Source: Planctomycetaceae bacterium
GTDB taxonomy: Bacteria; Planctomycetota; Planctomycetia; Pirellulales; Pirellulaceae
Direction of reading: 5' to 3'
DNA: 64,000 nt
NCBI GenBank assembly: GCA_024642205.1
Contig: JAHEBQ010000030.1
Span: 1 to 64,000 of the forward strand
In this document: positions 48,820-58,872 of the stretch, one piece after another
How positions within the stretch are numbered: position 1 is the stretch's first letter
Layout: each line of letters opens with the position of its first letter
Translations under genes and position numbers: made by a program
Notes under the pieces: generated by a model
What the model saw: only the letters and a program-made list of their open reading frames with translations
What the model was told of the DNA's origin: nothing
Databases searched by the model: none

Positions 48820-51480
48820 ATGAGTCACGGAAGTTATCTCAACGTTAAAAAACTTGTTTGCCTGCGAGCGTTGCTTTTGTGTGGAATTATCGTCCTCGCA
48901 ATCGCCAACCAGACGGATGCTCGAACCAAGCCCATTGCCACTTCTGCCGAACCGTCATCCTATTCGACCCAGCGATTGCAAAATGCGGTTCATCGCCTCA
49001 ATGCCTGGCTCAAGGGAAGCGGGCAAAGCCAGCGATGGCGACAAACGTTGATGCTCAATATCCTTGAAACCCAATCGGCCCAGGGTGAACAGGCCGACGT
49101 TGGCACGTTGTCCCAGGTCCACGCCAGATTTTGCAGCGGTGCCATGGAATTGGAACAGCCCGCCTTTAAGGATGTACGAATTGCTCTGGAACAACAAATA
49201 CAACAACTGAGTGCAAGCCGCGTGGGGGATCTTTTTGCGGCGGTCACAATGGCCCGGGGCCAGTACCAGCAGATTTCAATAGAAGAGCTGGCCAATCAGC
49301 GCGATCTGGCCAGGCGGTCATTAGAAGCCTTGAAGGGATACTGGCGCGAGACAATCCCCAGTCGGGATCGGGCCAAACTGAGTTTTGACCTGCAACTTGA
49401 TGAAATGATTGCCTTCCTGGACAAGATCAAGTTTGAATTGGCTCCAGAGAATTCGGTCGGAAAAATGTCGTCCTTGATTCGCGACGTTGAAGCCCAGAAG
49501 TTGGAGATCGTGCGGGCGATTGATGCGTTGCCATTTGAATCGGAATCGGACGATAAAGTGGATGCAATGCCGGAAAAGGACAAAGATCGGCAAGAAAAGC
49601 CGGAACCGGAAAGCGCCGGTCAGCAGACATCCCAGGAAAAAGAGGGTCCCACTCGTGACGAGTTGGAAAAACAGCGAAAAGAACTTGAGATCCGGATCAA
49701 CGAATTGAAACGGCAGCGGAGCGATCTCGATAAACTCGACAAACTCAGGCAGATCGATCGACGAGACACATTCAATCAGCTTCGGAAATTTGAAGATAAC
49801 TTCGTCAAGCTCGGTGAAAGTCAGGGCGATCCCTATTTTTTCTCGGCAGCATTGAATTTCGAACGATTTGTTCGGACGTATTTCTACGGCACGTCCGACA
49901 ATCTTCAGCAGGAATTTCTTTCGAAAATTGAAGCCCTCGAAGCGGACTTGCTTGTAATCGACGGTCCGGAATCGAGGGAAGTAGCCGGGAGGGTGGGAGA
50001 TCATCTCCGCTGGATGGAGAATGCCAATCAGGTTCCGCACCTCGTGACGGCGATTCGTGCCCGATACTCCCTGCCTAACATGTTTGTCTCGGTTTCTGGT
50101 GGTTTTCTAAATCAACTTGGATCCCAGACAGTCAATGAAGTCCAATGTGTTCGCGAGACCATCGACGGTCGTTTGGTTCGAGGGACGCTAAATACGAATG
50201 CCAGTGTTGCCATTGAACTTCAAGACGATCGTAATCAGGTACATGCGAGTATCCACTTGACGGGAAATATGAGTTCGTCAACCTACATCGATCAAGGCAA
50301 AATTCGCGCGTTTGCGACAACTTCCGGTCTCCTGGAAGGGCGACGTAGCATTTACGCCAACGTGGGCGGATTGTATGCCGGGACACCCAAGGTAGCGGCG
50401 AATATCCAGGCTTTTTTCAACGGTACGAATTCACCGCTGCGGTTGGTTGATAAAATTGCGACCAACAAATTTAATGAGGTGAAACAGAGAACGGAGGGCA
50501 TGACGGCACGGAGGGCCGAAGACGAGCTCCTGAAAAAGTTTGGCGAGCAGACCGACCAGGCGCTCGACAAGGGTTCGACCGCCCTGCTTGACGCCCAGGA
50601 CAAAATTATCCCCAAGACCAATTTGCTGCCTGAAGTTTATGTTCGTTCTTTTCCAAGCGAAATTATGGCGATCGGGAAAAAATCGTCCATCTCCAGTTTA
50701 GGTGCACAAAAAATGCCAGCCGGGCACGCGATGCCGGCGGACGTGCTGGTGCGAGTTCATGACTCGATGCCAAGCAATTTCCTCGACAAGATATTCAGCG
50801 GCAAGACGTTCACGAACGAGGAATTGGCGCAGGAACTTGGCTCGATCGTTGGCGAAGCTCCTGAAACGTTGACCGATAAGCCAGGTGCTGGAAAAGACGA
50901 GTCGTTCAGTATCACGTTTGCCCAGGTCCGGCCGATTCAGGTCGAATTTGAAGACAGTCGTTTTCGTGTCGTGGTTTCCGGTCGTCGTTTTTCTCAGGGC
51001 GACAAACAGATCACGGAAGGGTTGAAGATCATCCTTCGCTTCAAGATTGCCCGAATTGATGGACAGCTCAAATTTGTCCGTGACGGGGAAGCGGAAATTG
51101 ACTATTTGGAACCCGAAAAAAAGAGACCGCAAACGGTTGCTTTTCGGTCATTCCTGATCGGCAAACTGAATCCGAAAGAAGGTGGCGAAGAATTGGCCGC
51201 TGATTTGCCGGAGAATTTATTGCCGATTGACGAAGTGGAAATCCTTCAAAACAGTGAAATTGCCAAAGAGCTTCTTTTGACGCAGTGCCGGATTGAACAT
51301 GGCTGGCTCTACCTTGGCTGGAATCGTCACCAGGGACTTGATTACTCGGGCTTGCTGTTTGATATTCCGGCGATCTCGAATGAAAGCGCCATGACCCAGC
51401 CGCCCGCGGAGGCCAGCGATCCTCCCGTCGCGATCGAAAATCCGGACGACTCTCCGGTCGCGGTTGCTCAACCCGATTAG
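48820..51480 (+). CDS. Large secreted protein of unknown function
   Basis: An 886-residue protein starting at ATG 48820 (a TTG lies one codon earlier). Signal peptide at about 8-34. Residues about 35-245 are helical; about 230-310 is a charged coiled-coil stretch (TRDELEKQRKELEIRINELKR). From about 400 a beta-rich domain begins (YSLPNMFVSVSGGFLNQL), with VRGTLNTNASVAIEL and GNMSSSTYIDQGKI, and a second part with NNLLPEVYVRSFPS-like and FRVVVSGRRFSQG segments to about 820. The Pro-rich tail (EASDPPVAIENPDDSPV) ends it. I do not recognise the family; possibly an envelope protein in a planctomycete-specific family. Confidence 0.75.
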   Translation: MSHGSYLNVKKLVCLRALLLCGIIVLAIANQTDARTKPIATSAEPSSYSTQRLQNAVHRLNAWLKGSGQSQRWRQTLMLNILETQSAQGEQADVGTLSQVHARFCSGAMELEQPAFKDVRIALEQQIQQLSASRVGDLFAAVTMARGQYQQISIEELANQRDLARRSLEALKGYWRETIPSRDRAKLSFDLQLDEMIAFLDKIKFELAPENSVGKMSSLIRDVEAQKLEIVRAIDALPFESESDDKVDAMPEKDKDRQEKPEPESAGQQTSQEKEGPTRDELEKQRKELEIRINELKRQRSDLDKLDKLRQIDRRDTFNQLRKFEDNFVKLGESQGDPYFFSAALNFERFVRTYFYGTSDNLQQEFLSKIEALEADLLVIDGPESREVAGRVGDHLRWMENANQVPHLVTAIRARYSLPNMFVSVSGGFLNQLGSQTVNEVQCVRETIDGRLVRGTLNTNASVAIELQDDRNQVHASIHLTGNMSSSTYIDQGKIRAFATTSGLLEGRRSIYANVGGLYAGTPKVAANIQAFFNGTNSPLRLVDKIATNKFNEVKQRTEGMTARRAEDELLKKFGEQTDQALDKGSTALLDAQDKIIPKTNLLPEVYVRSFPSEIMAIGKKSSISSLGAQKMPAGHAMPADVLVRVHDSMPSNFLDKIFSGKTFTNEELAQELGSIVGEAPETLTDKPGAGKDESFSITFAQVRPIQVEFEDSRFRVVVSGRRFSQGDKQITEGLKIILRFKIARIDGQLKFVRDGEAEIDYLEPEKKRPQTVAFRSFLIGKLNPKEGGEELAADLPENLLPIDEVEILQNSEIAKELLLTQCRIEHGWLYLGWNRHQGLDYSGLLFDIPAISNESAMTQPPAEASDPPVAIENPDDSPVAVAQPD

Positions 51481-51726
51481 TTCATTGGTTCGAATCAATA
51501 CCCGTGATCCAATGCAACCTCTGGTTCGGCTTCAGCGATATTGCGGTGCATTTGTTTGCACCGGGCAACCTTTCACGGGGCGACCTTGCCGTTGATACGG
51601 GCCCAGTAGAATGGCAGGTTTTCCTGCAGCGGTGGTGCCTGAGGCCAGCGGACCTCCCATTGTCAAGATCGGAGGTTGATCCGTTGGCGGGTTGCGCGGC
51701 GCAGCCGTTGGAAACGCCAAGCAAAC

Positions 51727-52515
51727 TTACCCGTTTGCATCGGAATAGTCCGGCGCGACCTGGTAAAAACCGTTGTGGACCACAACTTTGACCGGAACGT
51801 CAAATAGCCCACTCAGGTTTTGGTCAGTCAGGGCATTTTCTTTGCTGTCTTGCAGCATCACCTTTCCGTTTTTGATCAAGATCACGCGGCCAATCTCGGG
51901 CGGAATTTCATGGATGTGGTGCGTTACCAAAATCAGCGTTTTACCTGAATTCATCAATTCGCGAATCGTATGAAGGTATTGAAACTGGCCGGTCAGATCC
52001 AATCCAGTGGTCGGTTCATCAAGCACGAGAGTACTGGGATCGTGAACCAACGCCCGGCCAAGCAGATGCCGTCGCTGCTCTCCTGTCGACATCTGCGAGA
52101 ACGAAGTTCCAGATAAATGCTCAATTCCCAGGTCCCGCGCCAACCGAGCCGCCGTCCTGTTTTGGTCATCGGTGAAGGTTTGATGTCCGAACGTGTCGAT
52201 ACTCGCGTAGAAGCCAGATTTCACGACGTCAATTCCACGGGCATGCGGAGCATAATTTTGCTGGAGATCCGCCGAGACGATCCCCAGCTGTTTTCGCAAT
52301 TCCCAGACGTTCCAGCGGTCCTGGCCGTAGATCCTGACGGACCCCCGCGACGGATAGATTTCACGGGCTAAAACTTTCAGCATCGTGGTTTTTCCAGCGC
52401 CATTTGGGCCGACAATGGCCGTGTGTTCGCCTGCGCCAATCCTGAGGCTCAGATCATCGAACACTTTGTTGCGTCCCCGATAGACGATGGCATTTTGAAT
52501 TTCGAGAATCTGCAT
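51727..52515 (-). CDS. ABC-type ATPase
   Basis: A 262-residue ATP-binding cassette protein from the ATG at 52515; the frame opens further upstream (52554, 52686) but the extra residues are not typical. Walker A GPNGAGKTT, signature MSTGEQRRHLL, Walker B TLVLDEPTTGLD and switch VTHHIHE are intact. The layout matches the YlmA/ModF-like group of cassettes with no membrane partner beside them. No permease gene lies near it. Confidence 0.85.
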   Translation of the reverse strand: MQILEIQNAIVYRGRNKVFDDLSLRIGAGEHTAIVGPNGAGKTTMLKVLAREIYPSRGSVRIYGQDRWNVWELRKQLGIVSADLQQNYAPHARGIDVVKSGFYASIDTFGHQTFTDDQNRTAARLARDLGIEHLSGTSFSQMSTGEQRRHLLGRALVHDPSTLVLDEPTTGLDLTGQFQYLHTIRELMNSGKTLILVTHHIHEIPPEIGRVILIKNGKVMLQDSKENALTDQNLSGLFDVPVKVVVHNGFYQVAPDYSDANG

Positions 52516-53224
52516 GTTGATCAAACGGCATAAGTTGTGTGCGTCGTGATTCATTTGACGGAAGGTACGATCCTGGTTCGTGCAAGCCAAACTGGCTGGC
52601 ACGTTTAGCAAAACCGGCAAACATGCGATCCACCGGATAAAGTGTAATCTGCCAAACTCGGTTCGGCAGGTCGCATCAACCGTCAATCTCGTGAAATCAT
52701 ATTCGATTTGTTTCGAAACAATAACCAGTCGAAAGCCGGCCGCGACCGTGGCCAGAAGAATTTCCTTTCAACGGATCTTGTACAGCCGCTCAGATTTAGG
52801 CGGCGGATACATGCTGCGGAGATTAACAGCGCGCCCGGAGTCCAAACAAAATTGAGTGATGGTTCCACCTTCGACGACGACCCGGATTCGCCTTGCTATC
52901 TGCGAATCGACGATTCAGCTCAAATGGCTAATGGCCTGCCGATTCGACGTGGTTTCGAATCGCAAGGCAAAGGACCAACTACCCGACCGATGGAAATCAG
53001 CGCGTCGACTGTTCGACGGTTAACCCAAGGATTTTTTTCTCGAGTGGATCCCGATGGTGGCCGGGAAGCATGGCATCTGGCATTTGATTCGCTGGAAATC
53101 GTGATATAGTGCGGCTTGAACTCTCGATTCGAATCTCGCCAATTTGAACAGGCTGAAGATTCGTCCAAGCCCTCCCTGGTTCCGTCCGTTGGAACATTCG
53201 AACGATCTCAAATATTGGCCCGCC
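52516..53224. other. 709-base gap, no confident gene
   Basis: Between the ABC ATPase and the lipoprotein gene. A plus-strand ORF (52708-53109, 133 codons) ends EAWHLAFDSLEIVI and has no family I recognise; it is possible but unproven. No RNA gene was seen. Confidence 0.35.
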
Positions 53225-54211
53225 ATGAAGAATCTTCCGCAGTGCTCAGTACTTTTTGTGTTATTGCTGGTCTCCGGTTGTGGTTCGAATCAAGCATCGC
53301 CTGGTGTTCGGCAGATAGCCTCAGATTCGGAACGTGGCTTATCGGACAGGAAGCAATTGACCAAGCCAGTTGGCGGGGAAACTGAGGTCGACGTCAATTC
53401 GATCGTTGGCGAGCCGGGGCTGGTCGTTGTTGATGCCGTTCCATCTGCCTCGCACCGGGCTGAATACAGCATGTTATCCTGGAATGTTGAATCTGAAGGC
53501 GCCGATGCCTCGGTGATTGCGGACCAGTTGACGCAATTGAATTTGAACGACCATTACGACGTGTTTGCACTTTCCGAAGTCATGCCTGGAGATTTCGGAA
53601 AATTCCGCGACGCGTTGGGTGAGCACTATAAGTACGCGTACTCGAGGTCCGGAAATAATGATCGACTTCAAATTCTTTTCAACGAGGACAGATTCGAGCT
53701 CGTTCGCCAGTTCAGTCTGGATGAAATCAATATTCTCAACCGTTATCGTGCTCCGTTGGTGGTTCACTTGAAAGATCGCATCAACGGGACCGAATTCCTG
53801 GTCATGGTCAATCACTTGGCCAGGGGAAAGGCAGAGATTCGCCAGGAGCAAGCAACCAGGTTGGTTGAATGGGCGCGTACTCAAACGCTACCCGTTTTTG
53901 CACTTGGTGACTATAACTTTGACTTTGTGTTTGAAACGAGAAAAGGCAATCTGGCATTTGCCAACATGTTGCGGGACAATATCTGGCGATGGGTTGAGCC
54001 GTCGGAGTTGATTGACACCAACTGGTACGACAATCCGCAAGAACCGGATGGGAAGGATGATTACCCCGGGAGCATCCTGGATTTTGTCTTTGTCGCCGGT
54101 CCTGCCAAGGATTGGAATTCGGTCTGCAACGTGATCGTGCGCGAAGGCGATTTTCCGGACGATGAAAAGACCAGTGACCATCGTCCGATTGAATTGATCG
54201 TTTCAAAATGA
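53225..54211 (+). CDS. Lipoprotein, endonuclease/exonuclease/phosphatase family
   Basis: A 328-residue protein from ATG 53225. Signal with lipobox LVSGC (lipidated Cys near 18). The metal-dependent EEP fold (about 75-325) shows SWNVES, ALSEVMPGD (metal-binding Glu), VNHLARGKAE (catalytic His), LGDYNFDF (metal-binding Asp/Asn) and SDHRPIEL (terminal catalytic His). So the catalytic set appears complete. Members cleave DNA, phosphoinositides or sphingomyelin; the substrate cannot be told. Probably outer-membrane or periplasmic. Confidence 0.85.
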   Translation: MKNLPQCSVLFVLLLVSGCGSNQASPGVRQIASDSERGLSDRKQLTKPVGGETEVDVNSIVGEPGLVVVDAVPSASHRAEYSMLSWNVESEGADASVIADQLTQLNLNDHYDVFALSEVMPGDFGKFRDALGEHYKYAYSRSGNNDRLQILFNEDRFELVRQFSLDEINILNRYRAPLVVHLKDRINGTEFLVMVNHLARGKAEIRQEQATRLVEWARTQTLPVFALGDYNFDFVFETRKGNLAFANMLRDNIWRWVEPSELIDTNWYDNPQEPDGKDDYPGSILDFVFVAGPAKDWNSVCNVIVREGDFPDDEKTSDHRPIELIVSK

Positions 54212-54319
54212 GGATTCACTCTTGATGACGATTGTGATTCAAGTTGGGACAGCCAACAAATTGATGGCGAATTCAGGCTGACGCGAGTCTGCGAAAAAAC
54301 GTGAGCCGATCGCCGTTTG

Positions 54320-56245
54320 TCATCGTTGTCTGGGATTTGTTTCTTTGCTCCGATTTCTTTGGGTAAAGGCCCTCATGCGTTCGCGGATTTCGACCTCTGG
54401 CAACCCATCCAAGTAGCCAATCCGCCGCAAGAGCTGGTCATCGATCGCGTCGATTGATTCAGTGTCGATCGTCGTGTCATAATCAAAAGGGCCGTCCTTG
54501 AAATGTACGAGCGTCTGCAAGGCGATCAGGTTAATAACGGGTGACTCGGAGGATTGTACAATCTCACGAATGACCGGGACTGGATCCTGTACTTTCGTAA
54601 TTCCCAGGAACTCTGCGGCGCGTAACCTTGCCAGTAAATCCTCGTCCCTTTCAGCCGATAGTTTGGCGTCCGCAAAAAGCGAATTTGCCTGGTCACCGAA
54701 GATCGAACAAACCGTGTAGGCCCAATAACGTTCGACTGGGTCCTTCGATTTGATCGCCGTTTCGAGCCGATGCTGGGCTTCCTTGAAAGGCAATAGAGCC
54801 AGGTCGGCGACATCCACGTACTTGGCAATCGATGTCCGGTGCGCTTTGCCAAACTCAATCGGATTCTGGAACCCATTTTTTACGAGTTCACTTTCCGGGA
54901 AAAAACTCAAATCGGGGAGCGATTTGACTCGCGCGTTCAAAGCATTTCGCATTTCCAGCAGTTGCTCGTGATGTGCCGAGTCACCAGCCAGGTTATTGAT
55001 TTCGTGGGGATCGGCGTTCAGGTCAAACAGTTGTTCGGCTGGCTTGGGATTGAAAAAGGCAGCTTGAGTCGAATTCAGTTTTCCGGCCTTGTTTAGTTGC
55101 CGCCATTCCCGCCAGGCCAGGTTGATGTAGCGATAGTTGTTTTGAAGCCCGTCCGGATAAATTGCCTGGTAGTTTCGAATATACTTCCAGTTTCCCCGCC
55201 GAAGCGATCGACACATATCGTATTTCTCGTCCATCCGGTCAGCGTAGCCAAAGGTTTCCGTTCGCGAGTTGACGTCATGGGCAGTGACGCCTTGACCTAG
55301 AAATGGTTTGCCATCGACGTATTCGGGAACCTGGACATTGGCCAGCTGCAAAACGGTCGGTCCAAAATCTACGAATTCGACAAACCCTGTGGTCCGCGTC
55401 CCGTTCGGAAACGGGGAGCGGTTTTTCCATTTGTCGGGAACCCTGACGACAAGGGGAATATGGAGACCACTCTCATAAATGTAGCCTTTTCCGCGTGGAA
55501 GTACGCCTCCATGATCACCAAAATAGAACACGAAAGTGTCATCCAACAAACCGTCATCCGCAAGCTGCTGCAGCAGCTTACCAACCTTCTCATCGATAAC
55601 CTGGATTCGATCGTGGTAACGGGCATAAGTCAATCGAAACAGTGGCGTGTCGGGATGGTACGGAGCCAGTTGTACGGAGGCCGGATCGGTCTTGTTGTCG
55701 GGGTTGTCAGCCCAAGCCTGGTCGAAATGCAGTGAACTCTCATGTGAATCCGTATAGGTCTGTACGTGAAAAAAGGGTGTGCCTTCCGGTCGGTTTTGCC
55801 AATGGGCGTTGGAGGACGATTCGTCCCATGCGCCTGGTGATTCGATCGCGTTGTAGTCCTTTTTGGAATTGTTGGTTGTGTAGTATCCGGCCTTTCTGAG
55901 GAGCGTCGGGAACATTTTCCAGTCCTCTGGCATCGTGGCGGGTTTGATTCGGCGGTGAAACTGTGTTCCCAGTCGAGGCGCATAGACCATCGTGATCAAT
56001 GTTGTTCGGGCAACGCTGCAAACCGGAGCGTTGGAGAAAGCCCGATCAAATGTGACACCATGCGCCGCCATCTGCTCGATGTTTGGAGTGGTAGCCCCGG
56101 AATCGTCAAACATCTTCAAGTAATGCTTGGAATTGTCTTCCGACATGATCCACAGGAAGTTCGGCTGCTGCTGGCCAAACGTCTCAATCGACTGGGCGGA
56201 GATCAGCAAAAAAAGCAGGCAGGCGGCGAATGTTGATCGGTGCAT
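54320..56245 (-). CDS. Secreted sulfatase with C-terminal helical repeats
   Basis: A 641-residue type I sulfatase with signal peptide (1-24). The formylglycine motif is C-S-V-A-R (Cys76-Arg80) followed by TTLITM: the usual Pro/Ala at the third position is Val, a variant that also occurs in planctomycete N-sulfoglucosamine-sulfohydrolase-like sulfatases. Metal site residues appear as MSEDNS and FGDHGG. The catalytic part ends near 470 (LFDLNADPHEINNLAG). The last about 160 residues are helical and resemble HEAT-like repeats (VERYWAYTVCSIFGDQA, LARLRAAEFLGI, VINLIALQTLVHF). Substrate unknown. Confidence 0.92.
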   Translation of the reverse strand: MHRSTFAACLLFLLISAQSIETFGQQQPNFLWIMSEDNSKHYLKMFDDSGATTPNIEQMAAHGVTFDRAFSNAPVCSVARTTLITMVYAPRLGTQFHRRIKPATMPEDWKMFPTLLRKAGYYTTNNSKKDYNAIESPGAWDESSSNAHWQNRPEGTPFFHVQTYTDSHESSLHFDQAWADNPDNKTDPASVQLAPYHPDTPLFRLTYARYHDRIQVIDEKVGKLLQQLADDGLLDDTFVFYFGDHGGVLPRGKGYIYESGLHIPLVVRVPDKWKNRSPFPNGTRTTGFVEFVDFGPTVLQLANVQVPEYVDGKPFLGQGVTAHDVNSRTETFGYADRMDEKYDMCRSLRRGNWKYIRNYQAIYPDGLQNNYRYINLAWREWRQLNKAGKLNSTQAAFFNPKPAEQLFDLNADPHEINNLAGDSAHHEQLLEMRNALNARVKSLPDLSFFPESELVKNGFQNPIEFGKAHRTSIAKYVDVADLALLPFKEAQHRLETAIKSKDPVERYWAYTVCSIFGDQANSLFADAKLSAERDEDLLARLRAAEFLGITKVQDPVPVIREIVQSSESPVINLIALQTLVHFKDGPFDYDTTIDTESIDAIDDQLLRRIGYLDGLPEVEIRERMRAFTQRNRSKETNPRQR

Positions 56246-56323
56246 GGTCTGGTCCGCGAAGTGTACTGGTGGTGAATGCCGGCAGTGTGCTCAGAAAACT
56301 GAGTTGGGTTGGCCAGTTGCCAT

Positions 56324-56348
56324 AAAAAAAGGCGACCCGAAGATCGCC
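56324..56348 (-). terminator. Rho-independent terminator of rpmE2 (UUCG-type loop)
   Basis: On the minus strand: GGCGATC (56348-56342), loop TTCG, GGTCGCC (56337-56331), then seven T. A stable UUCG tetraloop terminator 28 bases past the stop. Confidence 0.88.
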
Positions 56349-56375
56349 GTGTATATGCTGATTTCCAACCAGGAA

Positions 56376-56654
56376 CTATTTCTTGGTCGTTTTCTTTTCC
56401 AACGATTTGTAGTTGCCGGCAAACTTCTTCTTGAATTTTTCGACTCGACCCAGCGTGTCAACGAATTGCTGTTTGCCCGTATAAAACGGATGAGACGCGC
56501 TGGAAATGTCGACGAAATAAACGGGATACTCGTTCCCGTCTTCCCACTTGATCGTATCCTTGGTGGAAATCGTCGATTGGGTCAAAATTGCAAAATCTGC
56601 GGTCTTGTCCTTGAAAACAACGGGTCGATAATTTGGGTGAATTTCCGATTTCAT
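56376..56654 (-). CDS. rpmE2: 50S ribosomal protein L31 type B
   Basis: A 92-residue L31. [16 protein letters not shown] is the usual start of the family; [19 protein letters not shown] is its conserved core. It lacks the CxxC zinc knuckle of type A L31, which marks it as the zinc-independent type B. Followed by a lysine-rich tail ([10 protein letters not shown]) and its own terminator. Confidence 0.96.
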   Translation of the reverse strand: MKSEIHPNYRPVVFKDKTADFAILTQSTISTKDTIKWEDGNEYPVYFVDISSASHPFYTGKQQFVDTLGRVEKFKKKFAGNYKSLEKKTTKK

Positions 56655-56865
56655 TGGTTTGCTCGATTTCGTGATTTAACGTAAGCCTGACAGTTTATCG
56701 AAAATGGGAAATGGGTCAAACCGTAAAAGGCTCACGATTCCCTCTTTTCCAGCTTTTTTTCGGACGAAATGGAATGTTGTCTGGATTAAGATCGGCTTGT
56801 TGGGTCAATTCGATTCGCGAATCCCGGATTTTCGGTTCCGTTTAAACAGGTTACAGGGAAATAGC

Positions 56866-57414
56866 ATGGAAAGCCTCGCTGGAAAACTATTGATCGCGAT
56901 CCCGGAACTTCACGATGCAAACTTCTTTCAGTCCGTCGTTCTCCTGTTCCAGCACGACGACGAGGGCGCATCGGGAGTCATTCTGAATCGTCCTGCCAAT
57001 GTCACAATTGCCGAAGTTTGGGACGAAGTCGCGAGGGAACCGAGTGACTGCCCGGATTTCGTTCATATTGGCGGACCGGTAGAAGGTCCGTTGATCGCGC
57101 TCCATACCAGTTTGGCACTGGCGGAAACACCCGTCGTGGCCGGCTTGTATCTGTCGATGGGACGTGAAAAATTGAATCAACTCGTCAATCAATCGGATCA
57201 ACCGTTCAAGATCTACAGCGGATACTCGGGTTGGGGTCCCGGACAACTGGAGTCGGAAATCGAGCAAGGTGGTTGGTTGACATTGCCGGCCAGCGCGAAC
57301 GAAGTCTTCGATTCGCAGGAAGGGCTATGGAAACAGGTTTGCAGCCAGGTTGGCAACGATATTCTCAAGCCGCATTTCGGCAAGTTCATGTCAACGGATC
57401 CGACACTGAATTAA
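56866..57414 (+). CDS. yqgE: UPF0301 (YqgE/AlgH) family protein
   Basis: A 182-residue protein from ATG 56866, with AGGGA at eight bases; the longer frame to 56704 is not supported. Family landmarks: SLAGKLLIAIPELHDANFFQSVV, GASGVILNRP, HIGGPV and YSGYSGWGPGQLESEI. Function is not established (YqgE/AlgH). Convergent with the PQQ-propeller gene. Confidence 0.93.
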   Translation: MESLAGKLLIAIPELHDANFFQSVVLLFQHDDEGASGVILNRPANVTIAEVWDEVAREPSDCPDFVHIGGPVEGPLIALHTSLALAETPVVAGLYLSMGREKLNQLVNQSDQPFKIYSGYSGWGPGQLESEIEQGGWLTLPASANEVFDSQEGLWKQVCSQVGNDILKPHFGKFMSTDPTLN

Positions 57415-57424
57415 ACGGCGACGG

Positions 57425-57455
57425 CCAAGCCAATTGTGACTGGGTCGAGGCTTGG
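57425..57455. terminator. Possible hairpin between convergent genes
   Basis: CCAAGCC (57425-57431) and GGCTTGG (57449-57455) form a 7-bp stem with a 17-base loop, and a short T-rich stretch follows some bases later on the plus strand. It may end yqgE and the propeller gene. Weak because the T-tract is not adjacent. Confidence 0.35.
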
Positions 57456-57485
57456 TACCGCGGCTTCCTTTTCGACGCAGCCTGG

Positions 57486-58790
57486 CTACTGGTCACCCCA
57501 TTGAAACATTACGACTTCGTTGAGATTTCTTACGAATATCTGCTGGCCGCTGACTGCGACGTGCGCCCAACTGTCATCTCCCACCTTGCGGCGATCCATC
57601 AGCTCGAATTTTTCGGGATTGGCCCGAATCAGCAATAATTCGCCCTTTTGGTCCAGGGCAAGGATCTTGTCGCCCGAAGCGATCAGGCTGGCGTATTTTC
57701 CAAATGGTTTGCTTCTCCAGCGTTCGGTCCCCGTGGACAAATCGAAGCATGCAAATCGTTGATTTCTCAAATGGAGGTAGGAATGGCCGTTAACGATGAC
57801 AGGCGATGACATGTATCCCTCGACCGGCGCCGACCACTTTTGAACCGTACTGAATGAGCCTTTGTTTGAGGGTGCCTCTATGGAGGAACTTACATTGATC
57901 AACTGTGTCGATCCGCCATAGGTACTGGTAAATACGTTGTCGTTCCAAATCGTCGGGGTCAAGATGTTCATTCCGCGAAATGTCTTTACCGGTTGCAACC
58001 AAAGGGTGTTTCCGGATTCCAGTTCAACGCCACAAATGTCGGTTCGTGTCTGAACAATGACCTGTCGTTTGCCGGCAAGTGTCGCGATCACGGGCGAGGA
58101 AAAAGCGCTGCCGTTCATTCCACCGCCATCCTGGAGTGCCTGCCATATGATCTTGCCGGTGTTTTTGTCCACTTTGCTCAACGCTCCCCCCGCCTGTACG
58201 TACAGGTCATTGCCGTCGATCAGGGGTGAGCAGACAAAACCAAAGCTTGGATCCGGCGATCCGGTTTGTTTGGGAAAGTCGACTTTCCAGATTTCTTTTC
58301 CATCGGCGGCATTCAAGCAAACCAGGACGTCGCGCATTCCGGCAACGTACAATCGGCCGTCATCATAAGCAGGTGTCGCTCGAATCCAACTGCCGTTGGA
58401 GGCCGCAAAAAAGGGCACTTTTAACGAACCCTCCCATTGCGTGGACCAGACTTGCCGTCCCGTTTTTCGATCCAGAGCCTTTACGACTTCAAATCGCTTG
58501 TCCTTCGTTTCGGTCACATAAACCCGCTCGCCGACGACCAAGGGCCCGCTGTAGCTGGGGCCCATCGGGAATGACCAGACTTTCTTCAGTTTGTCATCGG
58601 CAAGTGAATCGGGAAGCTGGCTGCCCGGCAATATCCCATCGCGATTAGGACCACGCCATTGGGCCCAGTCTCCGTTGGCCTGGGGTGGTTGCGTTTGGAC
58701 CTGAACTGGCGGCGAATCCTGCGCAACGGAAGATTCGCCGGCAAGCAACAGGATGGAAAAAAACAACAATAAAGTAACCTTGGATAACAT
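57486..58790 (-). CDS. Secreted PQQ-type beta-propeller protein (BamB-like)
   Basis: A 434-residue protein from ATG 58790; an upstream 91-codon in-frame stretch is not protein-like. Signal peptide 1-23 ends SVAQ. The propeller has several blades ending in the tryptophan-docking pattern, e.g. DWAQWRGPNRDGI, GRQVWSTQWEG, GKEIWKVDFP and GTERWRSKPFG. These are typical of secreted planctomycete PQQ-like proteins; some members of this family act as outer-membrane assembly scaffolds or as dehydrogenases, but no catalytic residues are seen here, so no enzymatic role is claimed. Confidence 0.85.
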   Translation of the reverse strand: MLSKVTLLLFFSILLLAGESSVAQDSPPVQVQTQPPQANGDWAQWRGPNRDGILPGSQLPDSLADDKLKKVWSFPMGPSYSGPLVVGERVYVTETKDKRFEVVKALDRKTGRQVWSTQWEGSLKVPFFAASNGSWIRATPAYDDGRLYVAGMRDVLVCLNAADGKEIWKVDFPKQTGSPDPSFGFVCSPLIDGNDLYVQAGGALSKVDKNTGKIIWQALQDGGGMNGSAFSSPVIATLAGKRQVIVQTRTDICGVELESGNTLWLQPVKTFRGMNILTPTIWNDNVFTSTYGGSTQLINVSSSIEAPSNKGSFSTVQKWSAPVEGYMSSPVIVNGHSYLHLRNQRFACFDLSTGTERWRSKPFGKYASLIASGDKILALDQKGELLLIRANPEKFELMDRRKVGDDSWAHVAVSGQQIFVRNLNEVVMFQWGDQ

Positions 58791-58872
58791 GTTCTCGTTC
58801 CGTTGCGTTGGGTGAGTTGACGTGTCTGAAATGGATCTTGTTACTGGCCGATCAAGAGAGCGAAGGGAGTAC

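Noticed and set aside
51486-51505. tRNA T-arm-like sequence (GGTTCGAATC)
   Set aside because: No matching acceptor, D or anticodon arms around it.
52708-53109. 133-codon plus-strand ORF in the 52.5-53.2 kb gap
   Set aside because: No recognised family and no ribosome-binding site; kept only as a possibility.
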